Source: Hygrocybe punicea (Eukaryota > Basidiomycota > Agaricomycetes > Agaricales > Hygrophoraceae). From it: a stretch of DNA of 64,000 nucleotides. Each line of letters opens with the position of its first letter. Positions within the stretch are counted from its first letter, which is position 1. The position numbers and the translations under genes were made by a program. Of this stretch, positions 10,701 through 23,100 are shown in pieces. Under the pieces are notes generated by a model. The model saw only the letters and a list, made by a program, of their open reading frames with translations, did no database searches and was not told where the DNA came from. The stretch covers positions 3,472,001 through 3,536,000 of the forward strand of contig OY744473.1 of the NCBI GenBank assembly GCA_963556145.1. The letters are read 5' to 3'.

Positions 10701-11432
10701 ACTCCAGCGTGAATTCTCTTGAGACCAAGGAACAGTCTTTTTAGGCCATCAAGTTGCTGGTCAATTGCCATATATCCGCAAGGATGGACTTCACTACGGC
10801 TCTGTTGCCAACATGCATACAAAAGCTGACATTTTCACATACATCCAACGGGACAACAATCGTTATCCAATTCAAATTGAGGAACTCTTTGTCATTCAAG
10901 TACCTGGGACCAACAAACCGCCGTATATTTGTGCGGTTATTTGAAGATTGTACTCTGATAATCGACTTCCTGCACTTCCTTAGCAACATCTCATTATTCT
11001 CTGTTGCACTCTGACTAGTGTTGCCTAAAACCAGTCGACCGGGATCAGCTTTTCCTGGTCGACTGGTTTTAGGCAACACTAACTCTGACCACCCTCATAT
11101 AGTTCCTCCATCCTCGGTATACACATTTCCTACGCCAATCAATTTCATGCACCAGAAGTCATCTCCGCCTCCGCTATTGATTGCCCCTTCACTCTCATTC
11201 CTGTACACCTTTTAAACACATGCGATGATGTATGGATTACAGTTTCTTTTGACCATGTAAGTACTTGACATTCTATCACTATTTTTCTCTGCTAATGAAA
11301 GACAAGACTGGTACCAAGCCAGATGAAGAGTTTGAAGACGACGGGGACAATTTTTAACATAGGATAATAAAAGAAAAGTCTGGTACCGAGCCAGACAAAG
11401 AGTTTGAAGATGATGGGGACAATCTTTAACAT
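7752..11432 (+). pseudogene. Tnp2-type (CACTA-like) transposase, decayed
   Basis: The translation, read over several exons, matches the Tnp2 transposase type found in many Agaricomycetes. In order there are an N-terminal segment ending SAKRQLGIDPDQWIV, a PQVSLIQSL..MVRHKGFWKL block, TEHRFGLHLVINIDW, a Cys-rich CDNCDTPGACKISGMAGHSSDINPCPWC motif (9292-9390), HFCALDSIPGWRPSLQTALDFMHCIFLG with the characteristic D-x-M-H, and FERFNGMLEKVKHNG (about 10320-10355). The gene is broken: TAG at 8484 and 8508 and TGA at 8526 lie in an otherwise continuous block, TAG at 10303 replaces what should be Trp before WLFAFERFNG, and a 66-bp MITE interrupts the 3' part at 11016. Its termini were not identified. 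The TE assignment rests on protein similarity only. Confidence 0.8.
11008..11089. mobile_element. 66-bp hAT-type MITE with 8-bp TSD
   Basis: A near-perfect hairpin at 11016-11081 has 25-bp arms (TAGTGTTGCCTAAAACCAG...) around a 16-nt loop. It is flanked by the perfect 8-bp direct repeat ACTCTGAC (11008-11015 and 11082-11089). The 8-bp duplication and the terminal TAGTG (fits YARNG) are hallmarks of the hAT superfamily. It lies in the 3' coding part of the Tnp2-type gene, and the 74-bp net insertion shifts the frame. Confidence 0.9.
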
Positions 11433-11433
11433 A
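11290..11433 (+). repeat. 72-bp tandem duplication at the 3' end of the transposase gene
   Basis: Two diverged copies, offset by 72 bp, each encode TKPDEEFEDDGDN or TEPDKEFEDDGDN followed by TAA. They appear to be a duplicated terminal exon of the Tnp2-type gene. The second copy lies beyond the first stop and would not be translated. Confidence 0.65.
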
Positions 11434-11437
11434 GGAC

Positions 11438-13336
11438 TCATTCATACGTTGAGTCAGTATCGCCATCATCAACCATTTCCGGTGTGATAGGCACTAAGCA
11501 TGAGCCTCCGGCCCTGGGTGCAGTTGTAGTTGAGGTGGTGCCATCTTTTTCTTTGCCTTTCTTTGCCCATTTCCCTGCTTTCTTTCCATCTCCATTTCCC
11601 GATTCCTTTACACTTGTTTTCATATGTTTTCATTTCAATTTTAACTCTGCTTTGTCTTGAGCTGACTGCTTGAGGAGAATTTCCATTTCTTCCAGATCAT
11701 TCGCGTCTCCCCAGAGTCACCCATTATTGGCAATACGACTTGGAAGGTCAGGGTCAGCGTGCTCGGATAGCCAATTTGGCTTGATCATCCACTGCTGCGC
11801 TCGGCCATTGAGAGTTTTGGTTGCAGGAGGTGGCTGCTCCTTCGGTTCACCACAAATCCTCTTTTCAAACTGGCTCGATGGGCGTACATCAGGTACCACA
11901 TCAATTGCTTCAAATAAATCATTCATCTAATCAATTCATCAGCACTATGACACTGGCATAGGGAAGACACTCGACATACGATAGCAGAGCGACTTGTCGG
12001 TGCTCACGATGTATACACATTTCTGGTGAGTTTTCCATCTTCGTAGGTGTCTTTATCATCGGACATTTGTTGAATGGTAAAGGCATGGTTGTACTTTGCC
12101 AAGTGCCATTGCAAATCAGCCGGTAATGAATTCTGTTTTTTTTCGCGCAATTCAAGTTTCTGAAATGAATGGAACAGGTCAATCCCTTTCCTTCATTGCA
12201 CATGGGACGACATACCCCTCGGGCACGGTTGTCTCTCATAGCTCTGCTAAGTTCACCTCCTGGTTTTGTTGATTTTTTACCTGTTGTCCCTCTAAATACC
12301 TTTTGCAGGGCTTGATATTTTGTAATAAACTGAGCTTCAAGGTCACCTTGTTTGATCTTTTCAAGGTATGGTGCTGCTTCGGAGACATAGTTGCTCCCAT
12401 GGGATCGTGTAAAGCTAACAATTGTCATAATTAACGCGTGATTTGCAGGGAATTTATTTGGTTTGTCCCAGTGGAAATGGACTTGATGGACGTCGTCAGA
12501 GCCGTCGACAAATGGTAGGTTGTCCGAATCGTCTACAATGATTGGAAAATTGCTCTTTTCGCTCAATTTCAACACTCCCAGAAACTTGCAATACATGAAA
12601 TGCACGAGTTGCTGTGTAATTGCCAATTAAAAGTTTGTCTTCAGTTTAGATCAAGGTACGTGCCTTTGTCTTGCTATGATTTGATGCCTCAATGCTCATT
12701 TTTGCCTTGCGCTCTGCTTTGTTGATCACCTCCACATCACTGGATCTATCACTGTCAGATTCCTCGTCACGATTATTGCTCAAATTTTGTATGGCCACCC
12801 TTTCAGCTGTGGAATTCTTGAGCGCCACAAACCTGTCTTCAATTTTTTTTTCCATCTCCCAGAACCGTAACTCCATTTCTGCTTGCAATCTCAATGCCTC
12901 TGTGTGTAACCTTCTGTTTTCTCCATGCAATATTTTGATGTTATGCTCAAGGTCATGTATCTTTGTCTCTACCGCCATGAACTCGTGACATATTGCTTCC
13001 TTGTTAAGTTTCCACCTAGAACCAGGTTGTATGGTTGCGTGGGTGGGTTTGGCGCTACTGGGAGTACCGGTACCACCGGAACAATTTGAATGGGTTGTTG
13101 GGGGATGCCCAGATAGCCAACCCCAGTGGGGAACTGTTGTAATTCATTTAAGGTATGATTTTCGCCCATTGCTGGGAACTCACCGCAGAATTGGGCCAAG
13201 TCAGCTGACTAGGTATGTGGTTGATCTGCGTTTCTGTTGCAGGGAACATTGACAATGGTCGTGTGTCTGGCTGATAGCACTCATTCTGCCATACGCCAGG
13301 TGGAGGCTGCTCCATCAAGCTGGGATCAAGATCCAT
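11438..13336 (-). CDS. Multi-exon gene of unknown function (coiled coil, TE-associated family)
   Basis: The proposed start is the ATG at 13336 (MDLDPSLMEQPPPGVW). The reading continues over introns such as GTGAGT...CAACAG (about 13140-13190) into a Pro-rich segment (YLGIPQQPIQIVPVVPVLPVAPNPP), a coiled coil (LETKIHDLEHNIKILHGEN..LRLQAEMELRFWEMEKKIEDRFVALKN, 12960-12800), an acidic/Ser linker, then a globular part (QLVHFMYCKFLGVLKL...FHWDKPNKFPANHALIMTIVSFTRSHGSNYVSEAAPYLEKIKQGD) and a C-terminal piece NDLFEAIDVVPDVRPSS...RAQQWMIKPNWLSEHADPDLPSRIANNG (11926-11717). This is an expanded Agaricomycete family of unknown role. It is convergent with the Tnp2-type gene. The frame between 12250 and 11930 is unclear, so one lesion or unrecognised introns may be present. 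Confidence 0.5.
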
Positions 13337-13522
13337 GGCTTGGATGGATTTTTCAAGGGTAAGCTCCCATTTTGTACGCTCTTGCTGATGCTTCTATTTA
13401 ACTTCATCATATGTACAGTCATGTAGATTAATTCCTCGATAATCTGTGATATCTGGGATGATCAATACAAGCACGTTTTCAACGAATCACTCAGGCATCA
13501 CCCACGTCTACATTCCTGCAAA

Positions 13523-13979
13523 ATGTCCAAGAACGAAAACACATTCAACATCAAATTCACACCATCGCACCACTTCATGAGTGCATTCACTCAAAACTTT
13601 GAATTTACATTCATTCCACAACAACCGGGACCTATTGTAAGTGATTGCATATGATCATGATACATTTATCTCACTTGTGTGTATCAGACGATCAAGATCA
13701 TCTCTCCACCTGCTTTCAACACAGAAATACTTGATCATGCTGAGGGGAAATTGGAAGATGAGAAGAAAAGTGTTCTTCTCATTGCAGGGAAAAGACCACA
13801 AGCAGATGTGGACAATCATGAACACACGGGCAGCACAACTGAGCCTGAAACCGAGGATGAAGGTGAGCATGCACTCATTTTTATTAAAGAAATACATTCA
13901 ATTATTTACAGGTAATGTAATGTATCATCCAACGAGTTTTGGGGAAGGTGGATGCACAATAAAACGATGTAAAATTTGA
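13523..13979 (+). CDS. Small gene or gene fragment of unknown function
   Basis: The reading starts MSKNENTFNIKFTPSHHF at 13523 and is joined over an intron (GTAAGTG...TATCAG, about 13637-13687) to TIKIISPPAFNTEILDHAEGKLEDEKKSVLLIAGKRPQ and an acidic tail (TGSTTEPETEDEGE). A second intron-like segment (GTGAGC...TTACAG) follows. No domain is recognised. It lies head-to-head with the minus-strand gene, about 190 bp away, and may be the 5' part of the DUF6698-like gene downstream. Confidence 0.4.
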
Positions 13980-14046
13980 TAGTAAAATGTGTATCTTTGG
14001 CCAGCAAATATGATTTGTCAGCACTTGAAGTCTGGAGTGTATCATC

Positions 14047-15484
14047 ATGACTGACTCTGAAGGTTCTGATTCATGCGTTCAATCTCTTCTTGACAGTCTA
14101 AACACGCATAAAAGGACATGGTAAGTCTATTCATTATGTCCATGGGCTGACTGATGCATGGTACAGAGATGGAGATGGGCCTATTGAGAGGTGCTTGTGT
14201 GCAGCGCGATGGCTACCACTCAGCATCGATCCTTTCATGGATCTTGCTGCAGTGATGAAAGCTGGCCTTGAGAAGGATAGAGGGGGTGTACTAGTAGTCA
14301 AGGATGTCAATGTCATGTAAGTATCTCATTCCTCTGATGTGATACATCTGATTGACTATTTCTCATCTAGGAATGAGAAGGATCGTGAATATTATGCCTA
14401 CATATATGAAGAATTCCTAAAGCTTGTCCCTGGAATGTGAGAAGTTGTCAAGTCTCTGGGTAATCAGCCGCAAGCCCTCAAGACGCTGATTAGCAAGGTT
14501 CACATATATATGCGACTTATCTCCACTCAAAAGCATATGCAGCTTGTTTCAGCGGCTGGATATGCACGTTCTGAGGATTCGGGAAGTCTCAAGAGTGCCG
14601 GGATTGCATACTTAGCCAAAGACTCCACCAATGACACTGTTCATCCTCCAATCTCAATAAATCAAGGAAAATCTGCTCAAGGATTCAACCATCCAATGAC
14701 AGCACGCCTACTATGTCTGAAGAAATACCTCAACCAATTTGATCGCCAGATGCTGTAAGTTTTTCCATTCTCTCCATCACGGCAATAATCCCATCCTTCC
14801 ACATAGCACTACAATTAATTCTTTGCGAGATGGGACTATCAAAGTTACAGCAGGTGATTGGCCAACTTTCCTTTACGGTGAACAAGAACATGATCCTAAA
14901 GAGAAGGACAAGGGATTATTACAAGGGTATGCGCTTGTGCGAGTAAGTACTCTCGCTTTCTCCTCCATTCACCATTTCAACCTTATTCATGCAGACTTAC
15001 AGGCATATCTTCACCAGCCCTGCATTGGCCCTGTCATCAAGTGCACGCAAAGGAACCAAACCATCTAAAGCAAAACTTCACTGGTTACATCACGTCACAG
15101 CACGGACAATAGGATACGCAGCGGTACAGGTAAATTTTTGTTTATGTTGTTCATGCAAACTACTGATGTCTTGTGAGACTTATTTATGGCTCAGTGCAAT
15201 GAACCAATGGCAAGACCTCGACGGCGCTTTCAGTCTCAGCAAATTTTTTTCGAACATTGTAAAACTCTTCGAGGTAGACCCGGAGCACGAGTGGTACGTT
15301 GACACCTTGCGGTGGTGGGATGAGTACGTAGTATTTTTCATCTAATCTATATCTCATCATTTATTATTTGATTAGACAAGTCCCTGGTCTTCGCCAATGC
15401 CATGAATTGGCAGATGTAGCAGTTGACAATGCGGATGAAGATGATCTGAATGATATCCTCGCCGCAAGGGCTAGCCGATCGTGA
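14047..15484 (+). pseudogene. DUF6698-like gene with a premature stop
   Basis: Exons read MTDSEGSDSCVQ, then IERCLCAARWLPLSIDPFMDLAAVMK..VVKDVNVMNEKDREYYAYIYEEFLKLVPGM, then a TGA at 14438. The frame continues as EVVKSLGNQPQALKTLISKVHIYM, GFNHPMTARLLC, DGTIKVTAGDWPTFLYGEQEHDPKEKDKGLLQGYALV, YRHIFTSPALALSSSARKG, LHHVTARTIGYAAVQ and a final WYVDTLRWWDEQV...ILAARASRS before TGA at 15482. The order GFNH...WPxFLY...GLL...FTSP..V.A..IAY...WW matches the fungal DUF6698 family as I know it. The function is unknown. A foldback element lies about 100 bp downstream, and a basic tail that may belong to this gene reappears after it. Confidence 0.6.
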
Positions 15485-15586
15485 AGGAGAGTCTTCAATC
15501 AATCCGTCCACTAGCAATACGGGATCCTCTGCAAGTACAGGTGCCTCTTCATTCTCTAACCTGGATTCACATGACGCGGAGGAAAA

Positions 15587-16412
15587 CTTACAGCCATTTG
15601 CATGTATCTTGACAGTTTTGGGAAAATTTTGAATTGATTGAACAATATGGACTTAGACGAAATTACTGTACTCAATCTTGTATCTCATGGAATACTGCAT
15701 GGATTGAGATGGTTGTAGAGGGAAAGTTGTACTATTTTCTAATGGCTATCAGCTCCTGTAATTACATTTGAACAATATTTAGTGTATGATGAGTTGTGGA
15801 TGAAGTAAGAGGTGACCCAGTGTTTTTTAACACCCAGAATGATATTGTTAAATTATGGCATCAAATGGGCTCCTACAAACAAGATTGTAGAGACAAAGTT
15901 GTTCATTTTTTCAAGGGCTAGAAGTACATATACCGTGTTTTTCTTTATTTTTGTTCTTTGAGCCAACATTACAGCTGGACTACATTTGTTTGCATTGGGA
16001 TCCAAATATTACAAGAATCATATATGTTGGCTCAAAGAACAAAAATAAAGAAAAACACGGTATATGTACTTCTAGCCCTTGAAAAAATGAACAACTTTGT
16101 CTCTACAATCTTGTTTGTAGGAGCCCATTTGATGCCATAATTTAACAATATCATTCTGGGTGTTAAAAAACACTGGGTCACCTCTTACTTCATCCACAAC
16201 TCATCATACACTAAATATTGTTCAAATGTAATTACAGGAGCTGATAGCCATTAGAAAATAGTACAACTTTCCCTCTACAACCATCTCAATCCATGCAGTA
16301 TTCCATGAGATACAAGATTGAGTACAGTAATTTCATCTAAGTCCATATTGTTCAATCAATTCAAAAATTTCCAAAAATTGTCAAGATACATGCAAACAGC
16401 TGTAAGTGACTT
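15587..16412. mobile_element. Small foldback element, copy 1
   Basis: Two arms of about 390 bp (15587-15980 and 16017-16412) are reverse complements around a central spacer of about 40 bp (TTACAGCTGGAC..ATATTACAAG). No coding capacity is seen. The family is shared with 48302-48991: both contain ACTGCATGGATTGA, AGGGAAAGTTGTACTAT and the CGTGTTTTTCTTTATTTTTGTTCTTTGAGCCAA block. The outermost approximately 60 bp of each arm are not shared and may be target sequence or an older extension. No clear target duplication is seen. Confidence 0.8.
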
Positions 16413-16572
16413 GTCAAGTATTGATGACCGTGCAACATCCCCTCCCCGCAATGATCAGGTTAATCCAGGCAGGAATGCTGAGGATGGCCAACTAGTGTCC
16501 CTCCCTGTCATTGCAACCAAGGCCAGAGGGAAGGGGAAGAAGGCCGCGAGAGGGAGGGGTAAGAGGCGCTAG
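16413..16572 (+). pseudogene. Displaced C-terminal coding remnant
   Basis: Immediately after the foldback a frame reads DLSSIDDRATSPPRNDQVNPG...LPVIATKARGKGKKAARGRGKRR and stops at 16572. A Ser/acidic stretch followed by a Lys/Arg-rich tail fits the end of the interrupted upstream gene, whose Ser-rich segment (SSASTGASSFSNLDSHDAEE, about 15520-15590) abuts the other arm. The connection is inferred. Confidence 0.35.
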
Positions 16573-17416
16573 TAAAAGGTTTGAGATTCTCGTCCTACTT
16601 CTGTTTCTGCATCGCTCGCCTTGGGACTCCCTTCTGCATCACTCATGTCCTGTTTCTGGATTGCTCGCCTTCGGACTCTTTGTTGTCATAGGTACGCATT
16701 CATCCCGGAATGTTTTCAAGTAGGAAATACAATGATTTTTGCACAATGGAATGCATATAAGCGGTTACTAGTAGTAAAGTTTGGCCCACCGGATACTTGC
16801 CTGCCATGTACCTCATTTCAGATAATGTAAACGGGTTGGTGGAATTTTAAGAACAGAGATATGATAAAATCTAGTAAAAGGCTTTGTACTATACATGATG
16901 GGAAGTGTATTGTAAGGAAGTGAAATCGATCACGGAACCTTGTGTGACTTGACACTGCTGGGGATTTCGTGAGGGAGCGGGAGAACCACCTTTGGAGGCC
17001 TAGGAAAATTCACGTCAAATTCCTGTTGAATTTGGAGGACATTCCGGTCAGATTGAGATCATATTGAAGAAATTTACGGAAATGCCTAGAGCTACATTCT
17101 GGGCAGATTCTCAGCATATTTTTGTAGATTCTCATGATTTGACGGAAATATGCTCACGTCATATTTTGGGCTGATTCGCTGTGGAATTGGTCTGCATTCA
17201 GTCTTTAGGCGGATTTTGGATCACCCTTCATCAGGAAAACTCAATATTACTTAATTCATCTTAATCAATCTTAATTCATCTTAATCCTTCCTTAAGTTGA
17301 AATCAAGAAGGTTCCCATCAAGACAGGGCCTCCTTGAATCCAGAAGGGTGTGACGCTTTTTTTCTTAATCCAAGCAAGATCAAGACAAAAAGTTGACTAA
17401 GATTGAAAATTCAAAA
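16573..17416. other. Non-coding interval with short dispersed repeat
   Basis: No gene is seen. The segment at about 17230-17262 (CAGGAAAACTCAATATTACT core) is repeated in reverse complement at about 35930-35962, next to the right palindrome arm. It is followed by TTAATTCATC/TTAATCAATC repeats. These look like edges of another dispersed element. Confidence 0.4.
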
Positions 17417-19949
17417 TCAAGCACAGAAAATATTTTGGAGCAGGGGGGGTTTTTGGATGAAAATAAGACGGTCAAGACAGAAAAAAAAGACGGCTAAGAT
17501 AAATTCAGGACAGTAAGATGATGGGCAGCAGAACAAGATCAAGTCGAATAGTGACAAAACAGCCCAAGAGACTGATAAAATGGCGCCTTTCAGGAGATGC
17601 ATTCGAGTGAATTCCGAGAGTCTATCAAGTCCTGTTAGTAGGGGTTTTGTTAGCTTCATGTACACAACGGAGAAGGTAGTTAGAGTACACTCGTCTTCAT
17701 CTGACAGATTGACGATCTGACGTTTTTTACCAATGCTGTGCTCACTCTCCATAACACCAGACCCAGAGCCACTGCTAGTCCCAGTGCTCTTGACTAACTT
17801 CTGCGCCTTCTCGAGGATCTTGTCAATTGAGCTTTCACGGAATTTCTTGAGCCCTTCCAGATATTCCTGGGTAGTCGGACCCAAATTTGTGTCACCAAAT
17901 GCCGCGGCCTTGCTCGACTCCTTGCCAGTTATGTGGTTAAATGCCTTGAGGTTCGTCTTTGCTACCCTTAGACCTCCCTCTTCCTCAATGACAAGAATAG
18001 TGTGGCTGGATGCCCATAAAGTAAATGCACATTCCACCTGTTGACAAAGTCAGTTATTTATGGTAGAGTGCAAGATAGATCATACCGCAGCCGCAGAAAG
18101 GGCAATCGGAACTAGCATCTGAGGCTTTGCTTTCTTCATAGTCAATTTCGGAACATTGATGGCACCACAAATGGCATTGAAATGGGTAGCAAGAGTTTGT
18201 GAGACAAAAAAGGATAAGAAGGCACCACGATAATCCTGGAGCCATTTCAGTAGAATCCAAAACATTAAAATAGACATACCCCAGGATCATCACTCTCTGT
18301 ATTAGTGTACAAAAATTTCTGGTCTTCAAGCTGCTCCTCGGCGAACTCCTTGCAGTCGTCGGTAGAGTCTAACTCCATCGTGCTTTCAAAAAAATTGTTG
18401 ACAATGGCAAGGGCGGCAGAGCCGAAGGCTGCACGCCACTCATAGACCCATTGCTCAGCCTGGAAGTAAATATAGTCTAGTGGATACATTTAGCATTAGA
18501 AAACTCACAACGCAAAATACAGCTTGTTGTGCTTCAATCTGGTGAGCAATCTTTGGTTGCTCATAGACCTTGTCCCAAATGGCTTGCATGGCACGAACAG
18601 CATCGGGATCAATGACAGACCAAGGGTTGCTGCAACCAGCGACAAATCGAATATACATGGGGATGAAAATGCGGCGCCAGCGATTAGCGTCCTGACATCC
18701 GCTAGGCAAATGAGAGTTCTTGAACTTGACCATAGTGCGGCAGCCATTTTCAGCCTTGATTTTCTTCACTGGTTGATCGGCCTGCTCAAGTTTGACCAGC
18801 CGCTCAAGTTTGACGAGTCCCTGAATAAGAGAAAACAGTTAACTCAGGGAGAAAATGTAGAAAAGAATATACTGTGCTTGTGAGTCGTTTACCAGGTGCT
18901 TTGATGGGGCTGGAGATAGCAATTTCCTGCTCGCAGCTTTCGTCCTCATCAGATAACCCTCCTACCTCATTAACAACGACTGTCTTGGGAGGTTCTGGTG
19001 CAGACAAAGTTCTGATGCTTTCGCTTGATGTGGTCTTGGATTTCACACTGACAGTGGCGCTAGAAACGAGAACTGATGGTGCTTGCATGCGAGTTCGACT
19101 TCAGCTTGGTTGGCCCAGGGACACCAGTGGTGACATTAGTCACCCAACCTTTGATCAACCCAGACTTCTTGTAAGCGGCAGACTCAGACACCCTTCGGTT
19201 GAAAAAGAAGAGAGTGGTTTTGTCAAGAAGGAGCATATAAAAAGGTCAATCCCTTACCTGGGTTTAACCGGCATCACGTTGATGGAAAGAGCCTTTATCA
19301 CAGGACTATTAATCATATTAAACAATTACAATCGCGTCGCGACTTACACGCCCATCAACATGCTCATCAACACGCGTTCCATCACGAGACTGAAAGTGAG
19401 GCACGTATATAAGTTGGCACTCCACACACGTATGTCAGAGTCACTTACCTCTTCTTTCCCGCTGGCGGGCCCCTTGCGTGCTGCATTGATTTCCTCTCTC
19501 GCTGAGACCTTGGCCTCCTTTTTCTTCTTTTTCGGCTTTGGTGTCTCCTCACGCTCAGTGAGCTTCGACCCAGATTTGTCCTCCTCCTCCTGCTCGGTGG
19601 TGGGCTCAGCTATGCCCTCAGTGTTGGGGGCGAGACCAGCATGACTAAGGTCAAGGTGCGTGGAGGTACGATGGAGAGCCTGAGTGCGTCTGATAGGAAT
19701 CTTAGCTATTTCGTCCTCCTCCACCATTTCATTTTCCAATGTCACAATCCTGTTGATCTTATTATTGCGTTCCTGTTTTTTCCGCTCCTTTTCCTCTGCT
19801 TTCTTCATCTTGTCGGCCTCCATCTCAGCTGCGGTATGTTGCTTTTGTTTAATTCCAGCTCCAGGATGCTTATCAGCATTGGCAGCGCAAGTAGTTATAC
19901 GAGTTGCGTTGGTGCCTGCCATGTTCAAGTTGTGAGAAAAGAGGTTTGA
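17417..19949 (-). CDS. Multi-exon gene of unknown function (expanded Agaricomycete family)
   Basis: The proposed start is at 19949 (MAGTNATRITTCAANADKHPGAG). Exon 1 is highly charged (EMEADKMKKAEEKERKKQERNNK; later PKPKKKKKEAKVSAREEINAARKG) and ends at 19449 before an intron at 19390-19448 (GTAAGTG...TTTCAG). Several short exons follow, then NRWRRIFIPMYIRFVAGCSNPWSVIDPDAVRAMQAIWDKVY, QWVYEWRAAFGSAALAIVNNFFES, EEQLEDQKFLYTN, QTLATHFNAICGAINVP and ECAFTLWASSHTILVIEEEGG, with a Ser-rich tail (KSTGTSSGSGSG). This order is typical of a multicopy Agaricomycete family without known function. No stop codon interrupts the exons I could join. The true stop may lie upstream of 17417 if a last intron exists. 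Confidence 0.6.
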
Positions 19950-20111
19950 ACGGTTCAGTCCCCGCCTGTCAAATTTATGACTGATGTAATAAATTAGTCC
20001 CCGCCGCATTCCACTTTTGTGGGACCACTTTGCCAGCTATCATGGCCTCTGTTTGACTTGCTATTTCGCACGCCAAGGGCTTACTCAAAGGCTTCACCAT
20101 CGTACATTTAA

Positions 20112-23100
20112 ATGGCAAAGCCCCACAATCCTTTCTGCCTGCCTTGTATTTGGGTCGGTTGTAGGCGGTGGTTCAGGAATCAGGCTGGCCTTACCAACCA
20201 CTTTCGTAGTATGGGACACTCCCAACAGCAACCTGAGCTGGCCTCTACTTCCACGCATCAACCGCGCACATCTCGAACCCCCGAGTCAGAAAGTGATGTT
20301 GAAGACAACCATCGTCTGGATGTGGATCCTCCAGAGCCTGAGCACGATGCGGCCGCTGCTGAAGACCACATGAGTGATGGTACAATGCCTCTCATGGACG
20401 ATATCAAAGACCCATACTTTGATGCCTCTGTTCCTTCCAAAAACGACACTCCACAAGCTATGAAAGACTACCACCCATCTATCAATGGTGTGTTACTTCT
20501 ATATTTTGATATCCTGACTCAAAATTTGCATCAGGTTGTCCCTGTGATGAACAGGGCCACCATCTCCCCCCTGGTGCCCCTCCCCCTCCACGCCGGTCAC
20601 AACATGATCCAGATGATTGGACCCTGTTCTCTGATCGAACCAACTTTGAAACTGCCGAGTTTCTTTACACCCGTGTCCAGATGTTCACAGGCGGAATCAA
20701 TGAACTGCTTGACCTTTGGGCCGCTACGCTTGATGTCTTTTTTCAAGAATATTATTGATGATGATGACAGCATTGACTCCGATGGCACAATGTTCGTGCC
20801 TATCATTCTAGGGAGTGACAAGACTACCGTTTCTGTTGCCACCGGGAATAATGAATATTACCCTCTTTATATGTCCATCAGAAACATCCACAATAGTGTA
20901 CGTTGTGCACACCGCAATGGTCTTGTTTTGATAGGATTTCTAGCTATTCCGAAATGTTGAGTTGTCAAGATTGCAGTTGATGACCTTACTAAATTACACC
21001 TAGCTGATAAGCAGTACACGAATGATGTGAAATTTCACAAATTCTGCTGACAACTCTTTCATTCTTCTCTGTCTGGAATTCTCCAGTCACTCAAGCCTGA
21101 CATGATGACGCCAGAAGTTATGCGCTGCCCTGATGGCCACTTTCGACATGTGGTCTTTGGCCTTGGTCCCTATATAGCTGATTATCCTGAGCAGGTACTC
21201 CTTGCTTGCATTGTCCAAGGCTGGTGCCCCTGGTATGTCACCTCCGATAAATGTAGTAAAGCTTGTGTCCTGACTTTTAGATCTAGGTGTAGAGCCCACT
21301 GCGTGAATTTAGACAGTGCGCCTGATGGTGGATGCCGGTCCCATGCACATACGGATTTAATGGTCAAGTCATTAGAACTTGGTGAATTGTGGACTGAGTT
21401 CGGGATTGTTGGCGACATTGTTGTCAGTAACCACTATACTACTATGGCCGACACCTATCTGACTTCGGGAAAAAAGCCTTTTACTAATGATTTTCCACAA
21501 GCTGACATACACGAGCTCATTGCACCCGACTTGCTCCACCAGGTTATTAAGGGTACATTCAAAGATCATCTCGTCTCCTGGGTCGAGGACTATCTGGTTC
21601 ATACCCACGGCAAAGCACAGGCCCAAGTAATACTTGATGATATTGACCATCGGTGTGTTTCATCTCTTCCCTGTTCAACCTAACCTTTCTGATCCTGGTA
21701 CTTAGCATTGCGGCTGCCCCATCATTTCCTGGCCTGAGACATTTCCCACAAGGCCGGGGATTCAAACAATTGACTGGGGATGACTCCAAGGCTCTGATGA
21801 AGGTTTGTGAACATCCTTCCTGGTTTTATTGAACTAATTTTGCCAATTTCCAAGTTTACCTGCCTGCTATTGAAAACCATGTCCCTCCAGAAATGGTTCG
21901 CACTTTTAGTGCCTTTTTAGATTTCTGCTACATTGCCTGGTGCAATGTCCACACCGAAGAAACCCTTCGCAAGTTGGATGACACCATTCAACGCTTCCAT
22001 CAGTACTGCACCATCTTCTCGAGTACTGGCGTTCGTGCTAAAGAATTCTCCCTGCCTTGACAACATTCTCTTGTCCATTACCGTGAACTTATTCAGATGT
22101 TCGGTGCACCAAATGGCCTATGTTCGTCGATTACAGAATCTAAGCACATCAAAGCTGTGAAGGAGCCATGGCGCCGGTCAAGTTGCTACGAAGCTCTCGG
22201 TCAGATGCTACTCACCAATCAGCGACTCGATAAACTTGCCGCAGCTTGCGTTGATTTCAAAAGCCGAGGGATGCTTGAAGGCACCTGTCTGTCTGTGGCA
22301 ATCCTCGCAGTCGGTAAGCACTCTTTCATTTCCATGAATGTTTTGCTCAACCCCATCCAGAACAGAACCATATAAATGGAGGTGATGGCAACAACAACAG
22401 AGATCATGGAGACGACAGGGAAGAGGGCATCAATGTCAATGTCGATGACAATGACAACAACAACAACAACAACAACAAAGATGACGGCGCTGTCCCTGGA
22501 CCAACTGGTCTAAACCATGTGGAACTCACTAGAACTGTCCATAAATGATATCAAGTGGAGCAACTTGCAGCAGAAATTGATGTACCCAAGCTGCACACAC
22601 TCATTCGAAAGTTCCTTTATGATCAACTCCATCTCACCGGCCCCCTTACCTCATCTGATGTACCCCTTTCTGCCTGCCCATTCTTCAATGGGAAAGTCTC
22701 TGTTTATCTTTCAGCTGTCGCCACTTTTTATGCACCCAGTGATAGCAGCGGGATTGGTGGAATGCAGCGTGAATGCTTGCATGCAACCCCTTCATGGTGC
22801 TGGGGGCCACCTTGAAATGATTGCATTGTTGTCAATTCTGACCCCGAACTTCCAGGGATGCGTGGGCTTGAGGTGGCGCGTGTTTTAAGATTCCTTTCCT
22901 TCAACTTTGGTGGCACTACTTATCCGTGTGCTTTAATCTGCTGGTACTCGTGCATCGGTGACAGACCCAATGCAGACTTAGGCATGTGGATGGTGCAACA
23001 AATACTGGACAACTCGGATGATCAACCTCTCGCCATTATCCATCTCGACTGCATTGTTCGTGCTGCTCATCTCATCCCAGTGTATGGCATTGAATATTTG

